64,000 nt of DNA, from contig CAKTZR010000009.1 in the NCBI GenBank assembly GCA_934636105.1, positions 1 to 64,000 of the forward strand. Direction: 5' to 3'. The notes under the pieces are model-generated. The model saw only the letters and a program-made list of their open reading frames with translations, searched no databases and was not told where the DNA came from. Each line of letters opens with the position of its first letter. The first letter of the stretch is position 1. Position numbers and translations under genes: made by a program. This DNA is from an uncultured Clostridia bacterium. Its GTDB lineage: Bacteria; Bacillota; Clostridia; Christensenellales; Aristaeellaceae. Shown one piece after another: positions 1-7,086 of this stretch.

Positions 1-14
1 TGCCGGATTCCATG
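1..14 (+). rRNA. Possible last bases of a 5S rRNA gene (window edge)
   Basis: The window opens with TGCCGGATTC. This resembles the end of a 5S rRNA whose 3' strand would read GGACGTTGCCG, a string that recurs intact at 177-187. A strong terminator follows at once. The gene itself lies outside the window, so this is an inference from a few bases. Confidence 0.3.
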
Positions 15-52
15 AAAAAAGGACTCACCCCTTACGGGGTGGGTTCTTTTTT
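15..52. terminator. Bidirectional intrinsic terminator
   Basis: An A6 tract leads into a hairpin with arms GGACTCACCCC (21-31) and GGGGTGGGTTC (36-46) around a TTAC loop, followed by T6. It would end the presumed rRNA transcript entering from the left. Confidence 0.85.
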
Positions 53-60
53 CATTTCAT

Positions 61-190
61 CTGCAACGTTCCTACTCCCTGGTCGTCTCTGATTAAGTCG
101 GAGAATGTACTTGGTTAGGATATCGTCCCCCGCGCCCTGTGGGCGAAACAGGGGGACGATATCACCTGGGAGAGTAGGACGTTGCCGCGG
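61..190 (+). ncRNA. 5S rRNA-like structured remnant
   Basis: Positions 166-187 (CTGGGAGAGTAGGACGTTGC and following) match the conserved 3' strand and loop of 5S rRNA, and GTACTTGG (107-114) resembles the 5S helix IV entry. Between them lies a strong hairpin with arms ATATCGTCCCCC (120-131) and GGGGGACGATAT (151-162), which normal 5S RNA lacks. The 5' end (62-79, GCAACGTTCCTACTCCC) is almost the reverse complement of the 3' end rather than a normal 5S 5' strand. I read this as a rearranged 5S copy or a structured RNA derived from one. A functional 5S gene is unlikely. Confidence 0.45.
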
Positions 191-207
191 GGTTTCGCAA
201 AGCCTGC

Positions 208-236
208 GGGCGCGCGATGCGCGCCCCCTACATTTT
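208..236 (+). terminator. Hairpin with T-run behind the 5S-like remnant
   Basis: The arms are GGGCGCGC (208-215) and GCGCGCCC (219-226), followed by a T5 run. It is consistent with termination of the upstream 5S-like transcript. Confidence 0.6.
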
Positions 237-366
237 TGCTGTTACCGGGTTTCTGAATGCAAATTCGATATTGAATCGTTTGAAAGACGATGATAAAATA
301 ACAAACCATACCTGAATAATGATGGGGATGATATAAACGGAAGCATACGATCTGTTTAAGCAGTAC

Positions 367-528
367 ATGATGCGGTTTGGCGCAGAAGAATTGCCGCCGC
401 GCATGCAGATGCCGCCGGAGCAGCAGACGGACGAATTCTATTTTGCGTTGCTTGCAAAGTGCTTAAAAGAAGGAAAACCAGCCTGCGAGTTCATTATGAT
501 TGAAGAAAACCATGAAGTTTTGTACTAA
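367..528 (+). CDS. Small hypothetical protein, 53 aa
   Basis: This short reading frame starts ATG ATG CGG and ends MIEENHEVLY before a TAA stop and a strong terminator. It is acidic and has no signal peptide, membrane segment or recognised domain. The frame stays open upstream for ten more sensible codons (T-E-A-Y-D-L-F-K-Q-Y) back to a TAA at 334-336. A G-rich stretch GATGGGGATGAT lies just before that stop. The original start may therefore have been near 337 and been lost, or translation begins at 367. Coding status is supported by codon usage and the neat terminator, not by homology. Confidence 0.45.
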   Translation: MMRFGAEELPPRMQMPPEQQTDEFYFALLAKCLKEGKPACEFIMIEENHEVLY

Positions 529-530
529 AA

Positions 531-567
531 ACGGGAACAGACGCAAAAAACGCTCTGTTTCCGTTTT
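531..567. terminator. Bidirectional terminator between convergent genes
   Basis: The near-complementary arms ACGGGAACAGACG and CGCTCTGTTTCCGT lie between an A-run and a TTTT. It separates the small plus-strand gene from the convergent secreted-protein gene ending at 572. Confidence 0.75.
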
Positions 568-571
568 GAAT

Positions 572-2293
572 TTACATCGTCGCTACGCCGGTTTGCAAAT
601 CGATGGTGATGAGCTGATTGTTTTCCAAGTCCTTCAGGGGTAGTGAGTGTTCCGTCAAGTCGATTTGAGCGCTGAGAATTGTCAGAATGTGGCAGTTCAT
701 CTGCGCCTGTTCATCATAGGTATCAAAAACGAAAGCATCCGGCTGTGCGGTCCAGACAAAATCCAGCGGCGCGGACGAGCCATAGCCGGTACTGTCGATA
801 TACAGATAGATGTTGGTCGCCGTGTTGTTTTGCGTAAGCAGGATTTCACGCAGGCGGTTCGTCTTGACCTGTTCAGTATTGATTGAAATACGCTGAACCG
901 TCGCTGCGGCGGGCGCGGGGATATCCAGAACGTAGGTTTCCTCGCTGGCAAGATGGCCGGGCGTTTCCATCACGCCGCAGGTCAGGTGAATCGATTGAAG
1001 CCGTGCGGCTTCATCAGGCGTAAACAGCCAGCGGAACTGCTGAATGACATCGCTTCCCTCGCGGCAACCGCCGCCGAAGGGCGAGAAAATATCATCGGAA
1101 TTATTCATCCGGACTTCGGCTTCGCAATAGGAGCCAATGGGGATGTAGCCCTCCGCACGTACCTCGTCGGCATACGTATAATCCTCGTAATCGCCCAAAG
1201 CATCGCTGCATACGGCGTATTGCGTGTCATTCGGCGAGGTTCGAACGTCCAGCGCGAGCAGATAACCGTCAAAATACAGGTTTTCAACCGTCCAAGTCAA
1301 ACCATTTCCCTTGATGCTGTTCTGCGTAAAGGCTGTCACGGGCGGCTGAACGATGTATTTCGCGTTCATTTCATCGATGCCGTACATCGCAACCTGTCGA
1401 TATCGAATCTTTCCGGTCTGGCTGTCGATGCCATACGCATAATTCTGTCCGGCCCATGCTTCCGGCGCGTCTTTGCGAACCAGCAGATCGACCTCATACG
1501 TGGTTGGATCATAATAGGGGATGGCTTCGACGAAAACGGCCCGATAGGTCGCTTCGTCGATCCCTTTATCGCGCATGAAATCCGCGCGGGCGATATCCAG
1601 CGCCTGCTCCGCGCTGACGGGCGAATTGTTGTCATAGACGGGATAATCCATGGCCCAATCCTCCGGCGGCAGTTCATACGCTGGGTTGGCGGGGTTATCG
1701 GCCAGACGGTAGGATTCATTCCAGCGCAGAATCTCGGGAGTACGATCCTCCTCCAAATACCAGATACAGGAAACGGGGTCTTTCGTGACCGCATCGAACG
1801 TCACGCGGTATTCGCCCGAATCCGGGTAGGTATGATCCATTTCGATGTTGCAGTCACGGCGCGGGGTGATGTAAAATTCCCATTCCGGGTTCTCATTCAT
1901 GTACGGGTAGCGATAGAACGTCGGATACACGCCCATCTGATCCAATTCATCCTGCGGCGTGCCGAAGGTAAGGCGGATGAGACCGTAGGCATAGGACAGC
2001 GCGTCGTCGTAGTTCAGCTCGCTTTCGGCGGGCAGGCTGCAAATGACCATATCTTCCTTGACGGTTTCGCCGCGCGCCTGCACGTCTGCTTCGTAGGCTT
2101 TGAGAAAGTCTGCGTCATACCGATAGTGCGCGACGGTGTTCATCTTTTCGGTGGATTCGGCGTAGACGGCGTTCATTTCGTCAGGGGTCATTGCGTCGCC
2201 GTGCTGTTTTTTCTCCGCCAGCGCGGAGGCGGACAGGGCGATCAGCAGCGCCAGCGCGGCCGGGAACGCTCGATTCATCAGAGGTTTGAACAT
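572..2293 (-). CDS. Secreted protein with PepSY-like repeats, function unknown
   Basis: The product is about 573 aa and begins with a signal peptide (MFKPLMNRAFPAALALLIA, cleaved near ALA-EKKQ). It has no further membrane segment, so it should be exported. Two stretches resemble PepSY modules: around DDALSYAYGLIRLTFG, and SAEQALDIARADFM leading to the iDxxTGKIRY-like end GIDSQTGKIRYRQ. The C-terminal third is rich in beta-strand-like sequence and unrecognised. I chose ATG 2293 because AAAGGAG sits eight bases upstream. A GTG at 2302 would overlap that ribosome site. PepSY domains often accompany secreted or sensor proteins, but no function can be assigned. A sensor kinase is divergently transcribed next door and could share control. 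Confidence 0.75.
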   Translation of the reverse strand: MFKPLMNRAFPAALALLIALSASALAEKKQHGDAMTPDEMNAVYAESTEKMNTVAHYRYDADFLKAYEADVQARGETVKEDMVICSLPAESELNYDDALSYAYGLIRLTFGTPQDELDQMGVYPTFYRYPYMNENPEWEFYITPRRDCNIEMDHTYPDSGEYRVTFDAVTKDPVSCIWYLEEDRTPEILRWNESYRLADNPANPAYELPPEDWAMDYPVYDNNSPVSAEQALDIARADFMRDKGIDEATYRAVFVEAIPYYDPTTYEVDLLVRKDAPEAWAGQNYAYGIDSQTGKIRYRQVAMYGIDEMNAKYIVQPPVTAFTQNSIKGNGLTWTVENLYFDGYLLALDVRTSPNDTQYAVCSDALGDYEDYTYADEVRAEGYIPIGSYCEAEVRMNNSDDIFSPFGGGCREGSDVIQQFRWLFTPDEAARLQSIHLTCGVMETPGHLASEETYVLDIPAPAAATVQRISINTEQVKTNRLREILLTQNNTATNIYLYIDSTGYGSSAPLDFVWTAQPDAFVFDTYDEQAQMNCHILTILSAQIDLTEHSLPLKDLENNQLITIDLQTGVATM

Positions 2294-2350
2294 TCGTTTC
2301 ACTCCTTTGGATGGAATTTATCGGAAATGGAATCGCATGCGCTTTTGTAT

Positions 2351-2390
2351 CTTGCAGGCTTTGACGAATGTATGCGCGGCCTGAAGCCGC
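2351..2390. repeat. Hairpin repeat, copy A
   Basis: CTTGCAGGCTTTGACGAATG followed by a GCGGCCTGAAGCCGC-type hairpin. It lies in the divergent gap between the secreted protein and the sensor kinase and aligns without gaps to copy C. Confidence 0.65.
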
Positions 2391-2470
2391 CTTTAGGAAC
2401 CGTTCCGACATACAAAACGATATCCAACATCCATTTCATCCCGAATCTGGAAAAAAGTGGGCGGATATGC

Positions 2471-2490
2471 TATACTCTTGCGCAAAGGAG
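2471..2490 (+). promoter_or_regulatory. Possible -10 and ribosome site of the sensor kinase gene
   Basis: TATACT (2471-2476) is a good -10, but the hexamer 17 bp upstream (TGGAAA, 2448-2453) is a poor -35, which would suit an activated promoter. AAAGGAG follows at 2484-2490, ahead of ATG 2500. Confidence 0.4.
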
Positions 2491-2499
2491 GGCGAGCGC

Positions 2500-3891
2500 A
2501 TGATTCAAAAATTACGCCGCAGGCTGACGGCGCTGGTGATCGTTTCGCTGATGCTGATTGCGGTCGGCATCGTGCTGGCGATCAACTACGCGAACATGAG
2601 CAATATTCGCCGGCAGATGTACGCGTCGCTGGAAACCCTGATGGAAAACGAGGGACAGCGCCCCGGTTCGCCGCAGGATGGAGCCGATCGGCTCGACGAA
2701 ACGCCGCCGCCGACGCCGGAAGGCCAGACGGGCGGGATGGATGAAACGCGGATGCAGGCAGATGAAACGCCGCCGCTCATTCCGGAAAATCCGCAGGAAA
2801 ACGACAGGCAGCCTGACGAAGCGCGCGGCGATCGGGGAACGAACGATCCGCAGAGACGCCCCGGCCAGCCGGAAGGCACGGTGCTGGCCAGTCTTTCCAA
2901 TTCCTACACCGTTTGGCTGGATGAGGACGGCGCGGTGGAGGAATGGACAAGCGACCGCGAAGACCTCTATTCGGATGAACAGATTGCGGAGCTGGCCGCG
3001 CAGATTTGGGCAGAAGGAGAGACGCGCGGAAACATCGGCAGTCAGTTTTATCAGATGAAGACGCGGCCCGGCGGCGCGATGCTCGTCGTCGTCGATGCGC
3101 GCAGCGAAATGGCGAATATCCGCACGCTGCTGATGGAGACGATGGCCGTCACGGCGCTGGCGTTCATGCTGCTGGCCGTCGGCGCGGCGCTGCTCATCGG
3201 CAGGATGCTTCGCCCGGTGGAGGAGGCCTTTGTCAGGCAGCGGCAGTTTGTTTGGGATGCAAGCCATGAGCTGAAAACGCCGCTGGCCGTCATCTCCGCC
3301 AACGCTGATGTGCTGGCCGACGAGATTGGGACGAACGAATATCTGGGTTACATCCGTTCGGAAGTTGCGCGAACCAATACGCTGGTTGAAAACCTGCTGA
3401 CCCTCGCACGAATGGACAGCGGCACGCGGAAAAAGCAGGTCGGCACGTTTGATTTGAGCCGCGCCCTGCTCAGCGTCGCGCTTCCGTTTGAAAGCGCTGT
3501 GTTTGAAGCCGGAAAGACGCTTGAAATCGATGTGCCGCAGGGCGTTGATATGCGCGGTGATGAGGAGATGGTGAAGCAGCTGGCGGTCATTCTGCTCGGC
3601 AATGCGCTCAAATATTCCGACGACGGCGGCCAAATCCGCCTGTCGCTGACCGTGCGCGGCAATAAACGGATCATCACTGTGTGGAACACGGGCGAACCGA
3701 TTGACAAGGCCGATCAGGCGAAAATCTTTGATCGATTCTACCGCGCGGATGCATCCCATAACCGCGAAAAGCAGGGCAACGGATTGGGTCTGGCCATCGC
3801 GCAGAAGATTGTGGAGGAGCATCGCGGAAAAATTGCGGTTGCCAGCAGCAGGGAAGCGGGAACGACCTTCACGGTGACGCTTTCAGAGTGA
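2500..3891 (+). CDS. Membrane sensor histidine kinase (orphan)
   Basis: A 463-aa two-component sensor kinase. One N-terminal membrane segment (about residues 10-30) is followed by a low-complexity extracytoplasmic region rich in P, D, E and Q (about 55-125) and a short sensor stretch. A second membrane segment lies near 213-235. The cytoplasmic part has the H-box SHELKTP, where the histidine is phosphorylated, then the N-box NALKYS and the G2-box NGLGLAIAQKI. This is an intact HisKA plus HATPase_c core of the OmpR-associated type. The start is set by AAAGGAGG ahead of ATG 2500; the frame runs open further upstream. No response-regulator gene lies beside it, which is unusual for this class. 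The next gene (4011) encodes a secreted P/Q/N-rich protein and has direct repeats in front of it, so the kinase may control that gene through a regulator encoded elsewhere. Confidence 0.93.
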   Translation: MIQKLRRRLTALVIVSLMLIAVGIVLAINYANMSNIRRQMYASLETLMENEGQRPGSPQDGADRLDETPPPTPEGQTGGMDETRMQADETPPLIPENPQENDRQPDEARGDRGTNDPQRRPGQPEGTVLASLSNSYTVWLDEDGAVEEWTSDREDLYSDEQIAELAAQIWAEGETRGNIGSQFYQMKTRPGGAMLVVVDARSEMANIRTLLMETMAVTALAFMLLAVGAALLIGRMLRPVEEAFVRQRQFVWDASHELKTPLAVISANADVLADEIGTNEYLGYIRSEVARTNTLVENLLTLARMDSGTRKKQVGTFDLSRALLSVALPFESAVFEAGKTLEIDVPQGVDMRGDEEMVKQLAVILLGNALKYSDDGGQIRLSLTVRGNKRIITVWNTGEPIDKADQAKIFDRFYRADASHNREKQGNGLGLAIAQKIVEEHRGKIAVASSREAGTTFTVTLSE

Positions 3892-3907
3892 ACTCAAAAA
3901 CTTTTTC

Positions 3908-3946
3908 GTTTTCAAACTTGTTTTAAACTTCCGGTGCCATTCTAAC
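3908..3946 (+). promoter_or_regulatory. Direct repeats, candidate OmpR-type regulator site
   Basis: GTTTTCAAACTT (3908-3919) and GTTTTAAACTT (3920-3930) form adjacent direct repeats about one helical turn apart, ahead of a weak -10-like TCTAAC (3941-3946). This layout is typical of PhoB/OmpR-type activator boxes. It lies between the sensor kinase and the secreted-protein gene. Confidence 0.45.
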
Positions 3947-4010
3947 AGCGTTCCAAGGAACAGGAGCTGAAAAGAAAGCATGACCCCGAATCAAAAGGAG
4001 GAAACAAATT

Positions 4011-4676
4011 ATGAAAACGAAAATGAAATTTGCAATCTGCGCATTGGTCTGCATGACGATGGCTTGCGCTGCGGCGAGCGCCGAGGGCAGTCAGCCGGGC
4101 GGCCCGGGCGGCAACCGTCCGCAGATGCAGCAGGGCCAGATGAAGGATAACAAGAAGAACAACAACGGCCAGCAGCAGGGGCAGGCGCCGGACATGGACA
4201 ATCAGAACGGTCAGAATCAGGCTCCCGATATGAACGGTCAGCAGCCGAACAAGGGCGCGCAGAACAATCCGCAGAAGCCAAACGGCCAGAATCAGAAGCC
4301 CGACGATCAGAACGCGCCGAAGGATGAGCCTAGCCGCGTCGATACCAAGAAGCTGCTGGAGGACGGCGTAATCGACGAGGATACCTATAACGCGATTGAG
4401 GATTATCTCAAGCAGAACGCGCCGGAGGACAGTGAGCAGGAGGACGGCCGGCAGCCGTCGGAGAAGCCCGAAAACGAGCAGGACAACACCCAGCAGCCGC
4501 CGGAAAAGCCGGAGGGTGAGCAGGCGGACGACGACACCGAAAAGCCGGAACTGCCCGAAATCGGCGGCGGTTTGGACGAAGTGCAGCTCAAGAGCCTGCT
4601 CGATGCGGGCGTGATTACGCAGGAGCAGTATGACGCGCTGTTGGAGTTGCTGGAAAGCAGCGAGAACGCGGCGTAA
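4011..4676 (+). CDS. Secreted Q/N/P-rich protein with two SHOCT-like motifs
   Basis: A 221-aa exported protein. Its signal peptide MKTKMKFAICALVCMTMACA ends near ASA-EGS. The body is low-complexity, rich in Gln, Asn, Pro, Gly, Glu and Asp, and probably disordered. Two short helical motifs share one pattern: KKLLEDGVIDEDTYNAIEDY near residue 112 and LKSLLDAGVITQEQYDALLE near residue 193. Both resemble the SHOCT motif (LLxxGxITxxEYxxxK), which tends to sit at termini of multidomain or envelope proteins. AAAGGAGG precedes the ATG by a normal distance. It follows the orphan kinase and is probably its target or partner, which is inference. No enzymatic domain is visible. Confidence 0.75.
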   Translation: MKTKMKFAICALVCMTMACAAASAEGSQPGGPGGNRPQMQQGQMKDNKKNNNGQQQGQAPDMDNQNGQNQAPDMNGQQPNKGAQNNPQKPNGQNQKPDDQNAPKDEPSRVDTKKLLEDGVIDEDTYNAIEDYLKQNAPEDSEQEDGRQPSEKPENEQDNTQQPPEKPEGEQADDDTEKPELPEIGGGLDEVQLKSLLDAGVITQEQYDALLELLESSENAA

Positions 4677-4692
4677 ATAGAAGATTGAATCA

Positions 4693-4727
4693 GGCGGAGT
4701 TGTCCCTGCGGAGGACTCCGCCTTTTT
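4693..4727 (+). terminator. Intrinsic terminator
   Basis: The perfect arms GGCGGAGT (4693-4700) and ACTCCGCC (4715-4722) are followed by T5, 16 bp after the preceding stop codon. Confidence 0.85.
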
Positions 4728-4745
4728 GCGTAAAAGTGGAAACTG

Positions 4746-4774
4746 TTGCAATTCGTTCAGGCGTGGGCTATAAT
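4746..4774 (+). promoter_or_regulatory. Sigma-A promoter
   Basis: TTGCAA and a perfect TATAAT are separated by 17 bp. The leader to the gene at 4900 is about 120 nt, with no clear structure seen. Confidence 0.8.
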
Positions 4775-4899
4775 GAATCCATAAACAAAAATCAGAAAGC
4801 GAGTTTTGCGTCTATTGGTTACCGCTTGGCTCTAAATTTTTCCAAATCAGCAGGAAAATCGGCGCGCGTTTCGTCTAATCATCAGAAGGGGTGGTTCGA

Positions 4900-6069
4900 A
4901 TGAAACGCGCGCTTTTTTGTCTATTGCTTGTATGGCGCCTAGGCTGGATGACCGCGCAGGCGGAGGATGGATTGTCTCAAACGACGGACGTGTTCGGCGA
5001 TGAGCGCTTTTCCATCGTGGAGGAGGGCGAGCGCCGCCTTTTGCGCTATGAGCAGAAGCAGGAGAATAGCTGGAAAACCGTTTGGGAAAACGATGCGATT
5101 CTGCCCGATGGCGGGATGGGCTGGATGTATATAGACGGCTACGCTGAAAGCGGCTACTGGCATACCATGTGGTTTACGCGGGAGACGGGGCCGCAGGTGA
5201 GTCTTTACGGTTCGCGGGATGTGGACGCGGAACACGAGGATTTCAGCCTGAGTTTGGAACAGGGACCGGACGGAAACTGGTTTGTCGTGACCTATGACGA
5301 TGCCGAAGCCGATTTATGCGCATGGCTGTTTGAAGACCGCGTTCTCTTTTGCGACCGCGTGCCGGATATCGCCAGGGGCGTTTGCGAAGAAGCGCCCGAC
5401 CGCGACGCAGGAACGTTTGATCCGCAGAGGCTCAAGGGCATGGAAAAAAACCTCGTTCCTTATGTCGAGCCGGAGGAGGATGAACAGGATAACGGGCCGG
5501 AAGCATCTAAGACTGATGGAACGGTGCAGAATGGCGCAGTCATTGTGGAACCCTTCGCCAACGCTGAACCGCTGTGTGTCGAGCTGAATGAAAAAATGAC
5601 CTGCCCTGTGCATACAAGACCGAGTAGAGTCAGCCCGCGCGCGGCCGACGGCAAGGCGGCGGTGTCGCTGGAAGATTGGGTCATGCTGCTCTGCCGAAAG
5701 GGGGACTGGGCGTTTGTGCTCTACGAAACAAAGCCCGGCCATTATCGGACGGGCTGGGTCGAGGGCGCGCAGAACGACAAACTGGAGCGCGCCGTGCAGA
5801 TAGCCCAGAAAGCGGCGTTTGCCTGGTACGGCGGAACCATCAACAAAGATACCGCGCTGATGGATGATCCGGTCAATGCGGACGGCCTTCTCGGCGTGGT
5901 GACCAAGGGAACGCGCGCGACATATTTGGATGTAATGCATGCGCGAAAGACGGAGGACAGCGAAGCGAAAACGCTGATTTATGTTGAAACGACGCTGAAC
6001 GGGCAGGTGTGGCGCGGCTTTATCCATGAAGAAGATATCGATTTGGATGATACGACTTCGTTCGGCTGA
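4900..6069 (+). CDS. Secreted protein with SH3-like domain
   Basis: About 389 aa with a signal peptide (MKRALFCLLLVWRLGWMTAQA). The first half has many Trp, Tyr and acidic residues (for example WMYIDGYAESGYWHTMWF) and is unrecognised. The second half, around VHTRPSRVSPRAADGKAAVS through DWAFVLYETKPGHYRTGWVE, resembles a bacterial SH3 domain, a fold often used to bind peptidoglycan or peptides. ATG 4900 is preferred because GAAGGGG precedes it. A GTG at 4891 lies inside that ribosome site. The gene is monocistronic with its own near-perfect promoter. A second, shorter SH3-like secreted protein occurs at 54187-54693. The role is unknown and it probably acts at the cell surface. Confidence 0.7.
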   Translation: MKRALFCLLLVWRLGWMTAQAEDGLSQTTDVFGDERFSIVEEGERRLLRYEQKQENSWKTVWENDAILPDGGMGWMYIDGYAESGYWHTMWFTRETGPQVSLYGSRDVDAEHEDFSLSLEQGPDGNWFVVTYDDAEADLCAWLFEDRVLFCDRVPDIARGVCEEAPDRDAGTFDPQRLKGMEKNLVPYVEPEEDEQDNGPEASKTDGTVQNGAVIVEPFANAEPLCVELNEKMTCPVHTRPSRVSPRAADGKAAVSLEDWVMLLCRKGDWAFVLYETKPGHYRTGWVEGAQNDKLERAVQIAQKAAFAWYGGTINKDTALMDDPVNADGLLGVVTKGTRATYLDVMHARKTEDSEAKTLIYVETTLNGQVWRGFIHEEDIDLDDTTSFG

Positions 6070-6070
6070 A

Positions 6071-6099
6071 TTGACGCGAATCTGAAACGGTGCTATGAT
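6071..6099 (+). promoter_or_regulatory. Sigma-A promoter of the Nudix gene
   Basis: TTGACG and TATGAT are separated by 17 bp, starting two bases after the stop codon of the preceding gene. Confidence 0.75.
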
Positions 6100-6128
6100 A
6101 ATCCCATTCTGACAGGGAGGACACACCC

Positions 6129-6548
6129 ATGATAAGCAAAACCTATCCGCTCGGCAGTTTTGAGTGTTATCCGTATGTCGTTATTCTCTCGCGCATGGAC
6201 GGCCAATTCCTGCTCAGCCGTCACAAACAGCGCACGACGTGGGAATTTCAGGGCGGCCATATCGAACCCGGCGAAACGCCTTTGCAGGCCGCCAAGCGCG
6301 AATTGTTTGAAGAATCCGGCGCGGTGGAGTTTGAAATTGAACCGCTTTGCGATTATTGGGCGGGCAGTGAGGATGAGCAGACCGGCGCGTGCGGCGTGGT
6401 CTTCATGGCGAAGATTCAAAAACTCGGCCCATTGCCGGAAAGCGAAATGGCCGAAACAAGGCGCTTTGATGCGCTGCCGGAGAATCTGACGTATCCGGCC
6501 ATCACGGCGGCGATTATGGGGCGATGGACGACTGGCAAGAAAAAGTGA
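6129..6548 (+). CDS. Nudix hydrolase
   Basis: A 139-aa cytoplasmic pyrophosphohydrolase. The Nudix box is intact, from GGHIEPGETP to AAKRELFEESGA (about residues 41-64), with the RELFEESG metal-binding glutamates. The family hydrolyses nucleoside diphosphates linked to another moiety. Substrate is set by the flanking residues, and here it cannot be named. MutT-like sanitation of oxidised dNTPs and other small NDP-X substrates are both possible. Length is normal for a single-domain member. GGGAGG lies ahead of ATG 6129. It has its own promoter and is followed by a strong terminator, so it stands alone. Confidence 0.92.
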   Translation: MISKTYPLGSFECYPYVVILSRMDGQFLLSRHKQRTTWEFQGGHIEPGETPLQAAKRELFEESGAVEFEIEPLCDYWAGSEDEQTGACGVVFMAKIQKLGPLPESEMAETRRFDALPENLTYPAITAAIMGRWTTGKKK

Positions 6549-6550
6549 TT

Positions 6551-6594
6551 GAAAAAACCGACCAAGCGGAACAGAAATGCTTGGTCGGTTTTTA
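6551..6594. terminator. Bidirectional terminator
   Basis: The perfect arms ACCGACCAAGC (6557-6567) and GCTTGGTCGGT (6579-6589) sit between A6 and T5. It separates the Nudix gene from the convergent pseudogene. Confidence 0.9.
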
Positions 6595-6601
6595 TATGGT
6601 G

Positions 6602-7022
6602 TTATTCTGCTTTTTTCAGGCACGATCCAAGCGTGCTTTTGAGCGTTTCCAGATTCAGCGGCTTGGCGATATGCGCATTCATGCCTGCGTCCAGCGCGTC
6701 ATGAACATCCTTGACAAAGGCGTTGGCCGTCATCGCGATGACGGGGATATCCAGAATGTCGTTAATCAGGCCGAGCAGATGGTTGCTGGCGGCGGAAATC
6801 TTCCGGGTGTATTCGCGCACCTTTACGCCGTTGTCCGGCTCCTTGGCCAGCAGCGCGGCGAAGCCCATCACGGCGTTCATCGGCGTGCGGATAGATGGTC
6901 ATCGCCGTTTCATATTCCAGCCACGGCGCGGGCGCGTTCATGGCCAGCGAGGAGAAAATATCGATGACGACATTGATGATGCTGAAAATCAGCACGAGAT
7001 GGAGATCGACATGGATCGACAT
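6602..7022 (-). pseudogene. Remnant of a hybrid sensor kinase / receiver protein
   Basis: Three fragments of a much larger hybrid histidine kinase are joined. A membrane-segment piece begins MSIHVDLHLVLIFSIINVVI and ends ALEYETAMT-like near 6900. Then comes a HisKA piece, IRTPMNAVMGFAALLAKEP to NHLLGLINDILD, which starts just after the place where the catalytic His of SHDIRTPMN should be. Then comes the C-terminal end of a receiver domain, IPVIAMTANAF to AHIAKPLNLETLKSTL, with the conserved TA and KP. The ATPase domain, most of the receiver and the phospho-accepting Asp are missing. The joins imply at least two internal deletions, one shifting frame. No function is expected. Confidence 0.8.
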
Positions 7023-7086
7023 TTTGCGTCGAATATCACAAAAAATCCCTCCCGGTTGAATGGGAGGGGAACAGGACAAAACGTGT

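Noticed and set aside
2368..2499. Longer N-terminus for the sensor kinase
   Set aside because: The extension overlaps the promoter and the hairpin repeat, and a clear ribosome site precedes ATG 2500.
6762..7079. Protein-coding reading of the kinase remnant's longest frame from 7079
   Set aside because: Its N-terminal part translates the upstream gap and its C-terminal part is out of frame with the receiver fragment. The segment is better explained as a pseudogene.
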